This document shows positions 10,601 to 18,492 of a stretch of 33,497 nucleotides of DNA, piece by piece (position 1 is the stretch's first letter; each line of letters begins with the position of its first letter). Origin of the DNA: Salinivirgaceae bacterium (lineage in GTDB: Bacteria; Bacteroidota; Bacteroidia; Bacteroidales; Salinivirgaceae); assembly GCA_027858775.1 (NCBI GenBank), contig JAQICA010000021.1:1-33497 (forward strand), given 5' to 3'. The position numbers and the translations under genes are program-made. The notes beneath the pieces are model-generated. The model had not been told where the DNA came from, did not search any database, and saw only the letters and a list, made by a program, of their open reading frames with translations.

Positions 10601-13600
10601 CCATTGCAGGATATGCATGAAGAATTTCTTCACCAGCTACATCGTAAATAATTGCACGTGCTGAAACATTATAAAGACCTGATTTAATAAATAGATCATC
10701 TGCTTCGGCCATTAAGCCGGCAAATGTTCCATCTTCTAAGTTCGTAGCAAATACATATGCTGTATCGTTATTTCCCTCATCTTTACCTGTTATTGAGAAT
10801 TCAAAAACAGTTTCTGCAGGCCAAACAACATCAACAGGGTTATCATCTACATCTAAAAGAATTTCCCATGTATAATCAAAGCTTTGATCGATAGTAACAT
10901 TTGGTTCAAAGATGTCTGTTTCGTCAGCATCTACCAATGACCAATCGTATGTAGTCAAATTAGTGTAATCGGCATAAGGATTATCAACAAACTCAACGAT
11001 ATCAACACTCTGTGGGATATTGTAATAAGCCACATCAAAATCAACTAAGTTTGAGTACCCTGATGTGAATTTGAAATTTGAAATTTGCCACCATGAGTTC
11101 ACAGTAACCTCCTGAAACCAACGGAAAGTTGTATTCGATGTTAAGTACTCTGTGGGGATTTCAACATTAAAGCTATGTGATCCACTTGAAGGAAGACGAT
11201 CATAATCTGCATACACAGATTCGTCAACTGTAAGTGTAGTAAAAGTTTGACCACCATCATTAGAAACTTGTAAATAAGGAAGCGTTCCCATGGTAATGTT
11301 TCCGATAGAAGCAGAATAGTCAAACAATAGATTAACCGGTTGATTGGTTTCACTAAAGTCATACGATTGTGTTATCGCATAACGATCACCAGCTTGATCA
11401 AAACGATTTGTTCCACCATCATCGTAACCGGCCACATCCAGGAAGTCTCCTATTACAAAGGTTTCTTCTTCAGTTGCCAGGGTTAGTTCCGCAAAATCAG
11501 CTTGTGTATAAGCATAGATTTTAACATCAACATCGGCTTGATACAAAGGATCAACATCTGAAACTGTAAATCCAAGTGCAATTAACTCTTCACGAGTTGG
11601 TAACTGCACATCTGCAAGGTCGATCTGACCTAACTGATCGCTCTCTGCAATAACGTGATAAAGGTCGGTCTGCTCAATTGTAACAGCAAACCAAGCATTA
11701 CGATCTGCAGTAATAGCGTAAGATGTGTACTGTAAATCAATGGTTTCGCCATAGTTATAAGTAGCATCTAAATCGGCCAAAGTAACCGATGGATAGAGTA
11801 CATTGATTGTAACATCGTCGGGTGTAGACTGAACAAGGCGTGGAGAAATGATACGCATTCCTCGTACATCTACATTTGCCAAGTCCTCTGAATGACGAAC
11901 TCCAAACCTAACAAATCCGGTGTGACCAACCAGTTCTTCAGGAATTTCAACAAAACTAGCAATGTTGCCAATATGGCTAACATAACCGGTTGTTCCATCG
12001 GCAACAGAAATGGTATCAAAAGATACCCAACCTGCCCCATCACTTTTATCATAAACAAACTCAATATCACCGGCAAAATCGCCATAGGCAAAGATATTAA
12101 AAGCTATTTTACTATCTGACGCAAGGTTCAAACCACTATACCAAGGATATTGGTAATAGTCAAAACCTCCAGAATTACTTGAATTAGCAACAAAACGATT
12201 TATCCGCTCATCATAATTAGAATTTCCATCGAAAGGATAATTCTCAATAAAGATGCGCAAATCGGTTGTAGGACCGTAAGCGTACTCAGGAAGTTGAGCT
12301 GCAATGGTTCCACCTTGGTTTGCAATAATAGTTGCATCGATAGCCTGAGTTCCAATAGTTTCGAACTCAGTTGTAACAGGATTGTATACCTGCAACATAA
12401 TAGAGGCATCAACACCAGCACCAACAGAACCAGCGAAGTCGTAAGTTACTTCCACATCGTCTCCTGGGATACTATATTCAGTATCAGAATCGATAATATC
12501 GTAATCGACACTTGTAATTTGTGCTGAAATCGACTGTATAGTAAATGAAGCCGAGGCTGAAGCAGACAGGCTGTTAAAGTCAGCACGAACTGTTAATGTT
12601 TTATATCCTTCGTCATAAGGAGCAACAATATCAAAATCGGCCAGAGTGGTAAGTGTTTTCAACCAAATATCACCGTAGTATACTTCATAAGTAGTACCGG
12701 GATAAAAAACTCCGGTAATATTATCTACAATAAACGATACGGTTTGACCGGGAAATATAGGATCCAAATCTGGGTTATCTAACTCAACAGTAAAAGATGG
12801 CGTTTCTTGATATACATAATCGTTATTATACCCACTTACAGCAATAACATTATCTCCAACACCCGGTTGGTCAAACATGAAACTTTCAATTTTCCATGTA
12901 TTTACATCTCCTCCATTGTTTGTGTTTATTTGGCGAACACGAAACTGAGTATTAGCAGAAACAATACCGGACGGAAGAACAGCATCGTCGAAAGTGTAAA
13001 CTTCTCCGTTAACACCCACACCGAATTCTCCACCCAACGGATAGTCAGAACCAAGTTGCGTCCATGTGGTTTGACCATCGGTTGAATATTCAACAACAAT
13101 TTCGTTGCCGGCAGCCGGAATAGCTTCTGACAGACGAGTAATGACAAACTGAAGTGTAGCTCCTGAAATGGATAAAACCTCAATTTCAGGAGTTGTTAAT
13201 TGGCGTTCACCGGCACTTGTAAAATATGCAACATTACTAGCTGAATACCCACCAGTTAAACCCAATTCTTCATCAGAAAAATCATCAACAAAATCAATAT
13301 CCAAAACACCGCTTCCAAGATCCAATTCAGCACCATCAATTACAATTAGCCCTATATTTTTAGCAGTAAAGTATGGCAAATGGTTAGGAACAGTAATATC
13401 AAATTCTATTGTTCCATTATCGGCATCAATTTGATTTGTTCGAATATCATCACACTCTAAAAAATCATCTTCGTAGTATAACAAATAATTAAAATCAGCC
13501 AACGTAATATTCTGTGTAGAAGCCATTACAGTCAATGTTTGACCAAACTCTGTAACATTCTGATAAACTGAATTTGTGGTTGTGATATCGATAATATCGG

Positions 13601-14486
13601 TAACCGCAATTGCAGGAACAGGATCCGGAGCGGGAATATTTTCCTCAATGGTATAAGTATTAACCAATGTAGAAATTACAGGTGTAATAGCCTCACCTTT
13701 ATACAATGTAATGCCATCTAACCTAAAAGTATAATCGTTTGGAGCTAAAGCACCACTGTTTAATTGTCGAACTCTAAATTGCGTTGTAGCAGTTAATGCA
13801 GCTGCAGGCAACTCGAAGTCAACAGGATAAAGACCTGAAGTAAATTCAGATTCCGTATTTTGATCTTCTAAAACAGTCCATGCAGTACCATTGGTTGAAT
13901 ATTCCACAACCAAAGCATATGTTGCATCGCCATTTATCCAACCAAAATTGGTTGAAAGAATTACATCTCCTTCGGTTTCCGACCCCAATGCAAATTGTTT
14001 TGTAGTCAAACTACGATTACCTGAATTGTTAAATTGATAAGGGAAATCATTGTTTGATGTACCAAAAAGCTCCTGAACAGTATCTGCAGTAAATACAGTT
14101 TCATAGTCGAACCTTCCGGTGTAATTACCAACATACAAGTCAAAATCGCCAAGCTCATTAATTACACCTGAGAACAATTTATCTGTCCAGGTATCAAGAT
14201 AATTTGCCTGGGCAAGCACATTCTCTTGAATAAGCTCATTGGCATCCCCGGTTGGGACATAATAATAGTAAAATTTGTCGCCGTTGGTAAACCCGACAAA
14301 ATTCTCGGCCGTTGCTTTTAATGACGTTTCTCCCACATAATAGGTGTCGGCCGGATCTGAAGTATTGGCCGGATCAACATTTATGTCGAAGGTTTGCGCA
14401 CTAACCAGCGAGGGCATTAACGAAAAGAGCAAGGCAAAAAGCCAAACTCCAAACGTTGCAAACGTCTTCTTTTGTTTGTTTTTCAT
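4644..14486 (-). CDS. Giant T9SS-secreted surface protein with super-repeats
   Basis: This 3280-residue protein has a signal peptide at 1-31 (cleavage near VSA|QTF). Its C-terminal domain from about residue 3199 (LSVHPNPAQDYL) to the final VQQFFKY is a type A T9SS sorting domain, so it should cross the outer membrane and be cell-attached or released. Seven beta-sandwich modules of 100-130 residues recur near 155, 420, 785, 1030, 1455, 1843 and 2220, with motifs such as GDRYAIT, ...VSTDG... and T.FR..Q. From 1030 to 2220 module plus linker repeats with a period of about 390-415 residues. From about 2361 the protein changes to Cys-containing, Ig-like domains with the motif WYRNG (SprB/adhesin-like). 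The protein is very acidic. No enzyme motif is seen, so adhesin or surface-layer function is inferred. It is the middle gene of an operon, 33 bases after the small barrel gene and 6 before the lipoprotein. Confidence 0.9.
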   Translation of the reverse strand: MKNKQKKTFATFGVWLFALLFSLMPSLVSAQTFDINVDPANTSDPADTYYVGETSLKATAENFVGFTNGDKFYYYYVPTGDANELIQENVLAQANYLDTWTDKLFSGVINELGDFDLYVGNYTGRFDYETVFTADTVQELFGTSNNDFPYQFNNSGNRSLTTKQFALGSETEGDVILSTNFGWINGDATYALVVEYSTNGTAWTVLEDQNTESEFTSGLYPVDFELPAAALTATTQFRVRQLNSGALAPNDYTFRLDGITLYKGEAITPVISTLVNTYTIEENIPAPDPVPAIAVTDIIDITTTNSVYQNVTEFGQTLTVMASTQNITLADFNYLLYYEDDFLECDDIRTNQIDADNGTIEFDITVPNHLPYFTAKNIGLIVIDGAELDLGSGVLDIDFVDDFSDEELGLTGGYSASNVAYFTSAGERQLTTPEIEVLSISGATLQFVITRLSEAIPAAGNEIVVEYSTDGQTTWTQLGSDYPLGGEFGVGVNGEVYTFDDAVLPSGIVSANTQFRVRQINTNNGGDVNTWKIESFMFDQPGVGDNVIAVSGYNNDYVYQETPSFTVELDNPDLDPIFPGQTVSFIVDNITGVFYPGTTYEVYYGDIWLKTLTTLADFDIVAPYDEGYKTLTVRADFNSLSASASASFTIQSISAQITSVDYDIIDSDTEYSIPGDDVEVTYDFAGSVGAGVDASIMLQVYNPVTTEFETIGTQAIDATIIANQGGTIAAQLPEYAYGPTTDLRIFIENYPFDGNSNYDERINRFVANSSNSGGFDYYQYPWYSGLNLASDSKIAFNIFAYGDFAGDIEFVYDKSDGAGWVSFDTISVADGTTGYVSHIGNIASFVEIPEELVGHTGFVRFGVRHSEDLANVDVRGMRIISPRLVQSTPDDVTINVLYPSVTLADLDATYNYGETIDLQYTSYAITADRNAWFAVTIEQTDLYHVIAESDQLGQIDLADVQLPTREELIALGFTVSDVDPLYQADVDVKIYAYTQADFAELTLATEEETFVIGDFLDVAGYDDGGTNRFDQAGDRYAITQSYDFSETNQPVNLLFDYSASIGNITMGTLPYLQVSNDGGQTFTTLTVDESVYADYDRLPSSGSHSFNVEIPTEYLTSNTTFRWFQEVTVNSWWQISNFKFTSGYSNLVDFDVAYYNIPQSVDIVEFVDNPYADYTNLTTYDWSLVDADETDIFEPNVTIDQSFDYTWEILLDVDDNPVDVVWPAETVFEFSITGKDEGNNDTAYVFATNLEDGTFAGLMAEADDLFIKSGLYNVSARAIIYDVAGEEILHAYPAMGDAPEVFEQILVVNETTQEHREIILQDPIAVNTDVEDTDFYFGSQMEVDFEEFGPYEAGVRYQVVFEGEDINNNDVYLNVANYETGGVYTIDIPAVDAFANFDLNDNVFVRVYAYMADEAGEEFVYDQVTIASLNVNNFLVVNNGNDVASLTFNGSNEENGVYTERVAVTRKLSDYVGEGVTLNQHSLVFDYTTTVSLLTMQTVPRVEISTDNGETYSLLSADYLLLENGTYAIDLTQEMLDQAANVHFRWIQEYPEGDWTLSNVAFVEGESNWYYNVASVSKFVDLNEMTTTYPDAFANYEFVAGDVDAYGLEPAINVAVDTDFSWAVIDDELVDEIWPTGTMFQFTMDVDGEFVEFYSQVDSGTTTAQIPETVPTGEYTIAVRAMVDEDGDDVYDHYYPGIDPMVDPIAVKTILVINQTAENVRKLIALDLPIEDGNMLPEYSVEENVEVEYELYGEWDAATTFAATLEQIDNGGDVLERTVLEQVSLTESVLTVKLPAYEVKNVDWDHFEIAIYPYEGDAIAFGDEMDVEMAEEVGTSSSVLNFTLDGDRYAITDVMDLSELPTASLNFQYYAWGIVENQNTLPQLLVSTDGVTFEPLEIDTDISDFGAFGYLPAGAFNMAISVNVPAEYLTETTTFKFKQDLNRGDNMDMWYLRDVKVVAGTNITANYLQENTSQEIDFIFPDVNNYVWEVTKDADGFEPAIYSGDTFQFNWAVDIDENTGDPVGLEFPTGTTYDFYIVRDNNGEDELIQLSYSEVSAGVYETTLPENVQRDDYSVYAHIAKDDFIFIDIEDEVAVGVLHVFNPLLITKYNDSDVLYAGNDANFTADVHNEVTDINADWYYNLILTDQDGDEWLLAAQQGSVDFSDVTIPTFIRNTRTFEIKASIGAEMGIVGEKLEGVNKYELVNADFVNSYSEPYTMSGSEGAMVTLTSNALDLSNYTSLEFDVMANELDLLDEQKMVLEYSIDGGISYTEMHAYPDERFTEEDLGVYFEEVIAIPAEAQTEETQLRWRIEEYTAYFRLQNIVIVPFATDYEAAPMSYQSASVPVATQRIDVEASELSNCNDGVVELNYVIKGKFGADNIVKVSANGTVLDNEDGDIEFTGVTEGSGTIQLFLNEVVNAPTAQDWTFRLFANDQTIADYEFSLWGANAEYTVEVIPEFANSQVFARQLNYDGVDESCVEQERFVVISSVQNHFSYQLRNYITAENIGTAVVIDTEDDDLMDGDTYPYYDGTNLKISLGAIDEPLTVEVLITAQDNMGELVCGTLVPNYQAEFDVRPSYTMHYDMDGGGNWMPVTDGQEFMECADQTDGLRLSMGYWKDGTFAQANATWYRNDLSASLGSSSSLNDFNVSADYFAVIDDGACGEYQSVIVNVEVNEMPEQPEVVAEGNTDLCEGETTILTATAGYNYYKWYRNGSVVAGNAQAFEADQSGSYQVAVSDIPFEYVCYSQKSNPVYIDIFEFNNVSFTSTYKALCHNSDGIVEFTLTGLQDDVVYQLIDDATGEVFGETFTSYAGTSTFETTTVTTNMIFSVVAVNENNESCSKIVNANMLTVEILPEFHTLIRIEGTYDVVTDGTTYCEFSQLAIGNEIGSITNQGTITGFKVGVVYPYGGSSFYFTPIEAGVYNAKFTFGDDCSYFTEEVTVGQSPERPLLTYEGQLSFCEGEGDLIISGPEGYTSYEWYRNGSVMNDIEMTDNELHVTASGDYQLKIQTELGCESRMSESIDAVVHTKPSEPFLNVQDDVLCEAGYAVVRIENAEASAMYQLYNVFTGEATGAAKMGANNLILRSDSLFEATELEVRASRLDVNGCASVSVPAEIGVYNLTIIANGNTLIASIPENMAVSYQWYRDGLIIQNGGNSRTLNIYDGSEYEVVVVTVDGCEISSVLDSADEEEPPMAGQNATLSVHPNPAQDYLMVNYNSGDDEQLHIKIYNTQGNLVYEVKDMKSKDLYEREIPLNDLMVGTYVIQVVGKKDVKVQQFFKY

Positions 14487-14519
14487 ATTGTAAAAATTTA
14501 ATTCAACATATTTAATTAT

Positions 14520-15173
14520 TTAATTAATTGTAAAACCTACTCTGAGCATGCGGCTCAAATCGAGTTTAAAGGAAGTTGTTTTTGATTCGTCCAGAAATAA
14601 ATCTTCGCCATACTCCACAGCACTATGTGTAGTGGTTGTATAGGCAAAACCAAGTTCTGTTCCCACAAAAAAGCTTCCGCCTTTATATATTTCGGCACCA
14701 ACAACTAATGCAGCACCATAGGATAAATACCCGCGATTTTCGAAGTTGCGAATATCGGTTACATCCCATGCACCGGTAACCGGCACGCCCACTTTTGTGT
14801 CGAAATCGTGTGTGGCTCTGTCTAAAATTACTTCAAGACCGGCATACGCTCTGGCTTCTTTCGTGGCTACCAGATGATACTCCACACCAGGCCTTGCAGC
14901 AAAATAGGTGTAATTCAATGTCGATTCGGGAGATTTTTGGTCACTCTCCAAATCGAACCATGTAGAAACGCGCACAGCAATATCGTCGTTGATGAAGTAC
15001 CTTACCTTCAACATCGACGGCATGATGCTAAGCTCGTCTACCGTAAAGAGGTCGAAATTCATCTCAGCGGATAACCCACTAAGACCGCCTCCGCCTCCCT
15101 GATTCTGCGAAAACACTTGTGTGCTTCCGAAGAAAAAGGCTAAGACAATAAAAAAAACTAGCTTTTTTCTCAT
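14520..15173 (-). CDS. Small outer-membrane beta-barrel protein
   Basis: This 217-residue protein has a signal peptide (MRKK start, cleavage near VFS|QNQ), a Gly-rich linker (GGGGG near residue 27), then amphipathic strands with aromatic girdles. Examples are KVRYFINDDIAVRV, YFAARPGVEYHL and FFVGTELGFAY, and the last strand is MLRVGFTIN. The size fits an eight-stranded barrel of the general Bacteroidota 'outer membrane beta-barrel protein' type. It is the first gene of the operon with the giant T9SS cargo. SprB-like adhesins often sit beside a PorP/SprF barrel, but this protein is shorter and lacks recognisable SprF features, so I do not call it SprF. A partner or anchor role is inference from position. 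Confidence 0.75.
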   Translation of the reverse strand: MRKKLVFFIVLAFFFGSTQVFSQNQGGGGGLSGLSAEMNFDLFTVDELSIMPSMLKVRYFINDDIAVRVSTWFDLESDQKSPESTLNYTYFAARPGVEYHLVATKEARAYAGLEVILDRATHDFDTKVGVPVTGAWDVTDIRNFENRGYLSYGAALVVGAEIYKGGSFFVGTELGFAYTTTTHSAVEYGEDLFLDESKTTSFKLDLSRMLRVGFTIN

Positions 15174-15678
15174 ACATTAAAATTTAAATTATTGAGTAAT
15201 TAAGTTGATTAGAGTAATTAATTTTAGCAAAAGTATTCCTTTCTTCGTTACAAGTCAATAGCAGAAGCCAACGACACATCATGCCAGAAAACACATACAA
15301 GCCATCATAAGCCTCTTTAACAACGAGATAGACGCAAACAGCTCTATTGATCTTTAACAAAACCTTAACAACAATAGCCCGAAGAAGAGATTTCGCATCA
15401 GTGATTTGTAATGAGATATATAAGGGTAACACTGCCGACATTTTTTACAAGAGACTGGTTCTTTGAGTAAATTATGATAATGTTTAATTGACTTGTCTTA
15501 AATACTACTCGTTACGAATTGCAAAAGCTCAAAGCGTAAAAAGTAATTACGACCCGGCGAAGTTACGGAATTAGCTACACAGTGCAACTTTTTTATGTGA
15601 ATGTAATGTTAAAGATTATTCAACAGTTAATTCAGAAATCATCAAAAAGAGAACTAACGGACTCGGCAAAACAAACGA
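15174..15678. other. Upstream region of the surface-protein operon
   Basis: Five hundred bases without a credible gene lie between the 5'-nucleotidase gene and the operon. A minus-strand 85-codon frame at 15184-15441 overlaps the promoter and has no recognisable features, so I do not call it. Apart from the promoter at 15228-15258, I see no strong hairpin, riboswitch or repeat. Confidence 0.5.
15228..15258 (-). promoter_or_regulatory. Bacteroidota-type promoter of the surface operon
   Basis: Read on the minus strand, TTG (15258-15256) is followed by 20 bases and then TACTTTTG (15235-15228), matching the phylum's -33/-7 pattern with TAnnTTTG. Transcription would start near 15221 and give a leader of about 48 bases before the start codon at 15173. 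Confidence 0.55.
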
Positions 15679-17124
15679 TTAGTCTCCGAAAAAAACAACT
15701 TGGCTACTACCCGTAAAATCAATGCTTTGTGTTAAGCTCCTGACATAAGAAATAATGGTTTCGGAGCTTTTTAACGGGTACTCCTGATACGACCGGGGAA
15801 GCAAATGGGAGTAAACAGCTGCAATATAATCATTTACAGCTAATGAAATAGTGACTGTATCGGCAAGTTGATGCCCTGCTTCATCGAACATTTGGAGCTC
15901 ACGGTTAGAATAATTGAGCTGGTAGCCTGCGTAGTAAAATCTTGCGTTGCTTTGTTTCAGGAAGGTAGCAACATTCGATACAGATAATTTGTATATAACC
16001 AATCCATTGTTGAATGGGTCGATTTCGAGTATTTGGCGACGTGTAACAGCTCCTTTCTGAACTTTCCACCTCACTCCACCGGGGTTTTGCAACACTAAAT
16101 CGACATTCAGCTCGCTTCGAATGGCTTCTGTATAAAACCGACCGGTTTCTCCAATGGTATGGTCGGTATTGGAACACCCAATTTGCTCATCAAAATGGGT
16201 GTTCATTTCCATATTATAACGATCAACATGTTCCCTCAAAACATCATCATGAACGGTTAATGTGTCGAGAAAAACTTCTTTGTATTGGAGTGTCTTCACC
16301 TCCTCGTCATCGAAAACAACATCGACCTGTCCGATATAGTTCAGGTAACTTCCTGCCTGGCAAATCAATACTCCCGAAACAACCGTATCGACGCGACTGT
16401 GAGAATGGCCACCGATAATCACATCAAAAAGGGAATTTTCCAGGGCGAGCTGCACATCGCCTGCATGGCTTTCTGTATTGGAGAAGCCGAGATGAGATAA
16501 CGCAACCATAAGGTCAGAATTGGTTGTGGCTTTGAGTTCATCAAATTGGCCAACTACATCTTCTGCGTGGTGGAATGTATAATTTTCGACCCTGCGTGGA
16601 TGGGTACTGGGTATTGCCGTCCCTTGCTTTCCGCCTGTTTCTACAAATCCCACAAACGTGATGTTTCGATCGCCGGCACAAATCGTAACATAGGGACTAA
16701 TCAGGAGTGAAATTTGAGAGGTATCAATATTGGCACAGAGCCAGGGAAAAGTAGATTGTTCAATGCGTTCGATGAGCACTTCTTCGCCATAATCAAATTC
16801 ATGGTTACCTATGGCAAGTGCATCAAATCCTAGTCTGTTCATCACATCAATCATGGGATAGCCCTTGGGTTGGAAATAATCCACAACCGGATTACCAGAA
16901 AACATATCGCCGGAAGAAACCAGTAAAACAGGATTGCGCATCTTTTGCGAATCAATTAAGGGTTTTATTTTTGCAAAATTTTCCAACTGTCCGTGAGCAT
17001 CATTCACAAAAAAGATAGATACTTTTTCGGCACGATGAACATCCACAGTAGGTTGCGAGCATTGGGTTAAAAGAAAAACCGGAATTGCTATCCCTGCAAT
17101 TAAGAAAATCAAATTTTTACGCAT
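15679..17124 (-). CDS. 5'-nucleotidase/UshA-family metallophosphoesterase lipoprotein
   Basis: This 481-residue lipoprotein (lipobox LLTQC, Cys22) carries the two-metal phosphoesterase motifs in order: NDAHG (Asp42, His44), SSGD (Asp73), GNHEFD (Asn107-His108-Glu109), SHLG and GGHSHS. A C-terminal 5'-nucleotidase domain follows with the LQNPGGVRW and ILEIDPFNNGL segments near residues 325-360, which in UshA form part of the nucleotide site. Its length is close to the usual 500-550 residues. It probably hydrolyses nucleotides or nucleotide sugars outside the cytoplasm to recover nucleoside and phosphate; the exact substrate cannot be read from sequence. It lies 56 bases after the MscS gene on the same strand and may be co-transcribed with it. 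Confidence 0.9.
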   Translation of the reverse strand: MRKNLIFLIAGIAIPVFLLTQCSQPTVDVHRAEKVSIFFVNDAHGQLENFAKIKPLIDSQKMRNPVLLVSSGDMFSGNPVVDYFQPKGYPMIDVMNRLGFDALAIGNHEFDYGEEVLIERIEQSTFPWLCANIDTSQISLLISPYVTICAGDRNITFVGFVETGGKQGTAIPSTHPRRVENYTFHHAEDVVGQFDELKATTNSDLMVALSHLGFSNTESHAGDVQLALENSLFDVIIGGHSHSRVDTVVSGVLICQAGSYLNYIGQVDVVFDDEEVKTLQYKEVFLDTLTVHDDVLREHVDRYNMEMNTHFDEQIGCSNTDHTIGETGRFYTEAIRSELNVDLVLQNPGGVRWKVQKGAVTRRQILEIDPFNNGLVIYKLSVSNVATFLKQSNARFYYAGYQLNYSNRELQMFDEAGHQLADTVTISLAVNDYIAAVYSHLLPRSYQEYPLKSSETIISYVRSLTQSIDFTGSSQVVFFGD

Positions 17125-17180
17125 ACCTCAATCGTTAATTAAATACATAAAAACAAAGCAATTGGGACTTCTGATTTTTC

Positions 17181-18011
17181 TTATTTTTCATTATGAACAT
17201 GCATATCCACTTGTGGAAATGGAATATTGAGGTTGTAATCCGCAAAGCGTTTGTAAACCTTTTCATTCATATCGAAAAATACAGACCAGTAATCGTCTGC
17301 GTTAACCCAAGCCCGAACAGCAAAATTAACCGAACTATCGGCTAGGGCAGTGAGCCCAATAAAGGACTCGGGATTTTTCAAAATCCGATCGTCTTCGTTA
17401 AGAAATGTATTAATGGCCTTTTTGAAATCTTCAACATCATCGCCATAAGCGATGCCAAAAGTCCAATCAACACGACGCTGTGGCTCACGCGAAAAGTTGG
17501 TTAATGCTCCGGATGAGAGCGGACCATTTGGAATGATAATAACTTTTTTATCAGGTGTACTCAGTATGGTATGAAATACGCCAACCTCCTTAACAGTACC
17601 CATATAGCCCTGTGCTTCAATAAAATGCCCCGCCTGAAAAGGACGTAATACAAGAAGAACAATTCCTCCTGCAAAGTTTTGCAATGTTCCAGACAACGCT
17701 AAACCAATAGCTAAACCAGCAGCACCAAGGAGTGCGATAAAAGAGGTCATTTCAACACCAATCATACTCATTACACTGATCACAACAAGAGCTTTCAAAG
17801 CAATATTAACAAGTGCTCTCAGAAAGGGAAGCAATGAAACATCGAGCTCCCTTTTTTCCATCAATCGTACAAAACTTCGAGTAATAAGCTTTACTAGGAA
17901 CAGTCCTACAATCAATACCACAATAGCCCCCAAAAGGCGCGGGCCAAATTCAAAAACAAAATCCAACATACGTTGAAATAAATCTACTGATAAAACATTT
18001 CCTTTTTCCAT
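17181..18011 (-). CDS. mscS: MscS-type small-conductance mechanosensitive channel
   Basis: The 276-residue protein is close in length to E. coli MscS (286). Hydrophobic helices lie at about 25-50 and 65-95. The pore helix runs from GAAGLAIGLALSGTLQNFAG, with the Gly/Ala packing typical of TM3. The beta domain follows with the family signatures RPFQAGHFIE, GTVKEVGVFHT, VIIIPNGPLSSG and NFSREPQRRVDW. The cytoplasmic alpha/beta cage completes the chain. Such inner-membrane channels open on membrane tension to release solutes after hypo-osmotic shock. All expected parts are present and nothing appears truncated. The start used is the only Met before the first helix. Confidence 0.95.
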   Translation of the reverse strand: MEKGNVLSVDLFQRMLDFVFEFGPRLLGAIVVLIVGLFLVKLITRSFVRLMEKRELDVSLLPFLRALVNIALKALVVISVMSMIGVEMTSFIALLGAAGLAIGLALSGTLQNFAGGIVLLVLRPFQAGHFIEAQGYMGTVKEVGVFHTILSTPDKKVIIIPNGPLSSGALTNFSREPQRRVDWTFGIAYGDDVEDFKKAINTFLNEDDRILKNPESFIGLTALADSSVNFAVRAWVNADDYWSVFFDMNEKVYKRFADYNLNIPFPQVDMHVHNEK

Positions 18012-18084
18012 AATATTGTATTATATGATTAGCGATATAAATCTAACACTATTTTCTGTGAGCGCAAATACCTTTTAAGATACA

Positions 18085-18092
18085 CAAAGGTA
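18085..18092 (-). promoter_or_regulatory. Candidate -7 box for the mscS gene
   Basis: On the minus strand this reads TACCTTTG, an exact match to TAnnTTTG, about 74 bases before the mscS start codon. I find no TTG at the proper distance upstream, so the assignment rests on the -7 box alone. Confidence 0.35.
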
Positions 18093-18251
18093 CAAACGTT
18101 TATTGTGACCTTATTACCTTTTTCGCTGTTCAAATTCGCACAATCATGCTTTTGCTCTTTACTTGAAAAGGAAAATGCAGGCGTTGGGTATTGTTTAGTT
18201 GTAGATATTATAGGTTGAAATGGCATTTATAACCCACAAAAACGAATAATT

Positions 18252-18363
18252 ATGAAAAAATCGTTACAATCTTTGTGTTTTTTATGGCGACAACGAGCTA
18301 TATAGTGCTTGCCCGAAAAGGCCAATTTACTCCCAATTAAAATAATTTTTCAATTGTGTTTGC
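18252..18363 (+). pseudogene. Possible decayed signal-peptide fragment
   Basis: An ATG at 18252 opens MKKSLQSLCF, then enters a run of six T. In the next frame the chain continues FMATTSYIVLARKGQF before a stop shortly after. Joined by one base in the T run, this reads as a typical export signal (basic start, hydrophobic core, cleavage near VLA). Nothing recognisable follows. It may be the 5' stump of a lost exported-protein gene, or chance. The exact end is approximate. Confidence 0.2.
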
Positions 18364-18389
18364 GAGCCAATGATTCTGCGATACGCCCA

Positions 18390-18437
18390 TTCTGAAAACA
18401 GTTATCCGCCAGCTGGCGGACGTCTTGATTTTCAGAA
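18390..18437. repeat. Nested palindrome (extragenic hairpin)
   Basis: The perfect 16-base palindrome TCCGCCAGCTGGCGGA (18405-18420) sits inside an outer inverted repeat, TTCTGAAAA (18390-18398) with TTTTCAGAA (18429-18437). The GC-rich core contrasts with the AT-rich surroundings. No T-tract adjoins it and the nearest gene ends are over 300 bases away, so it looks like an extragenic palindromic repeat unit rather than a terminator. Confidence 0.7.
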
Positions 18438-18492
18438 AGGCCAAGCCTTAAACTTGAACTTTTCGAACCGAGTCATGACTAAAATTTAGTCT

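Noticed and set aside
14520..15173. Calling the small barrel a PorP/SprF protein
   Set aside because: It sits next to a giant T9SS cargo as SprF often does, but is about 100 residues short and lacks features I could match to that family.
15184..15441. 85-codon minus-strand frame between the surface operon and the 5'-nucleotidase gene
   Set aside because: It overlaps the best candidate promoter, has no signal, domain or convincing composition, and reads like chance in non-coding DNA.
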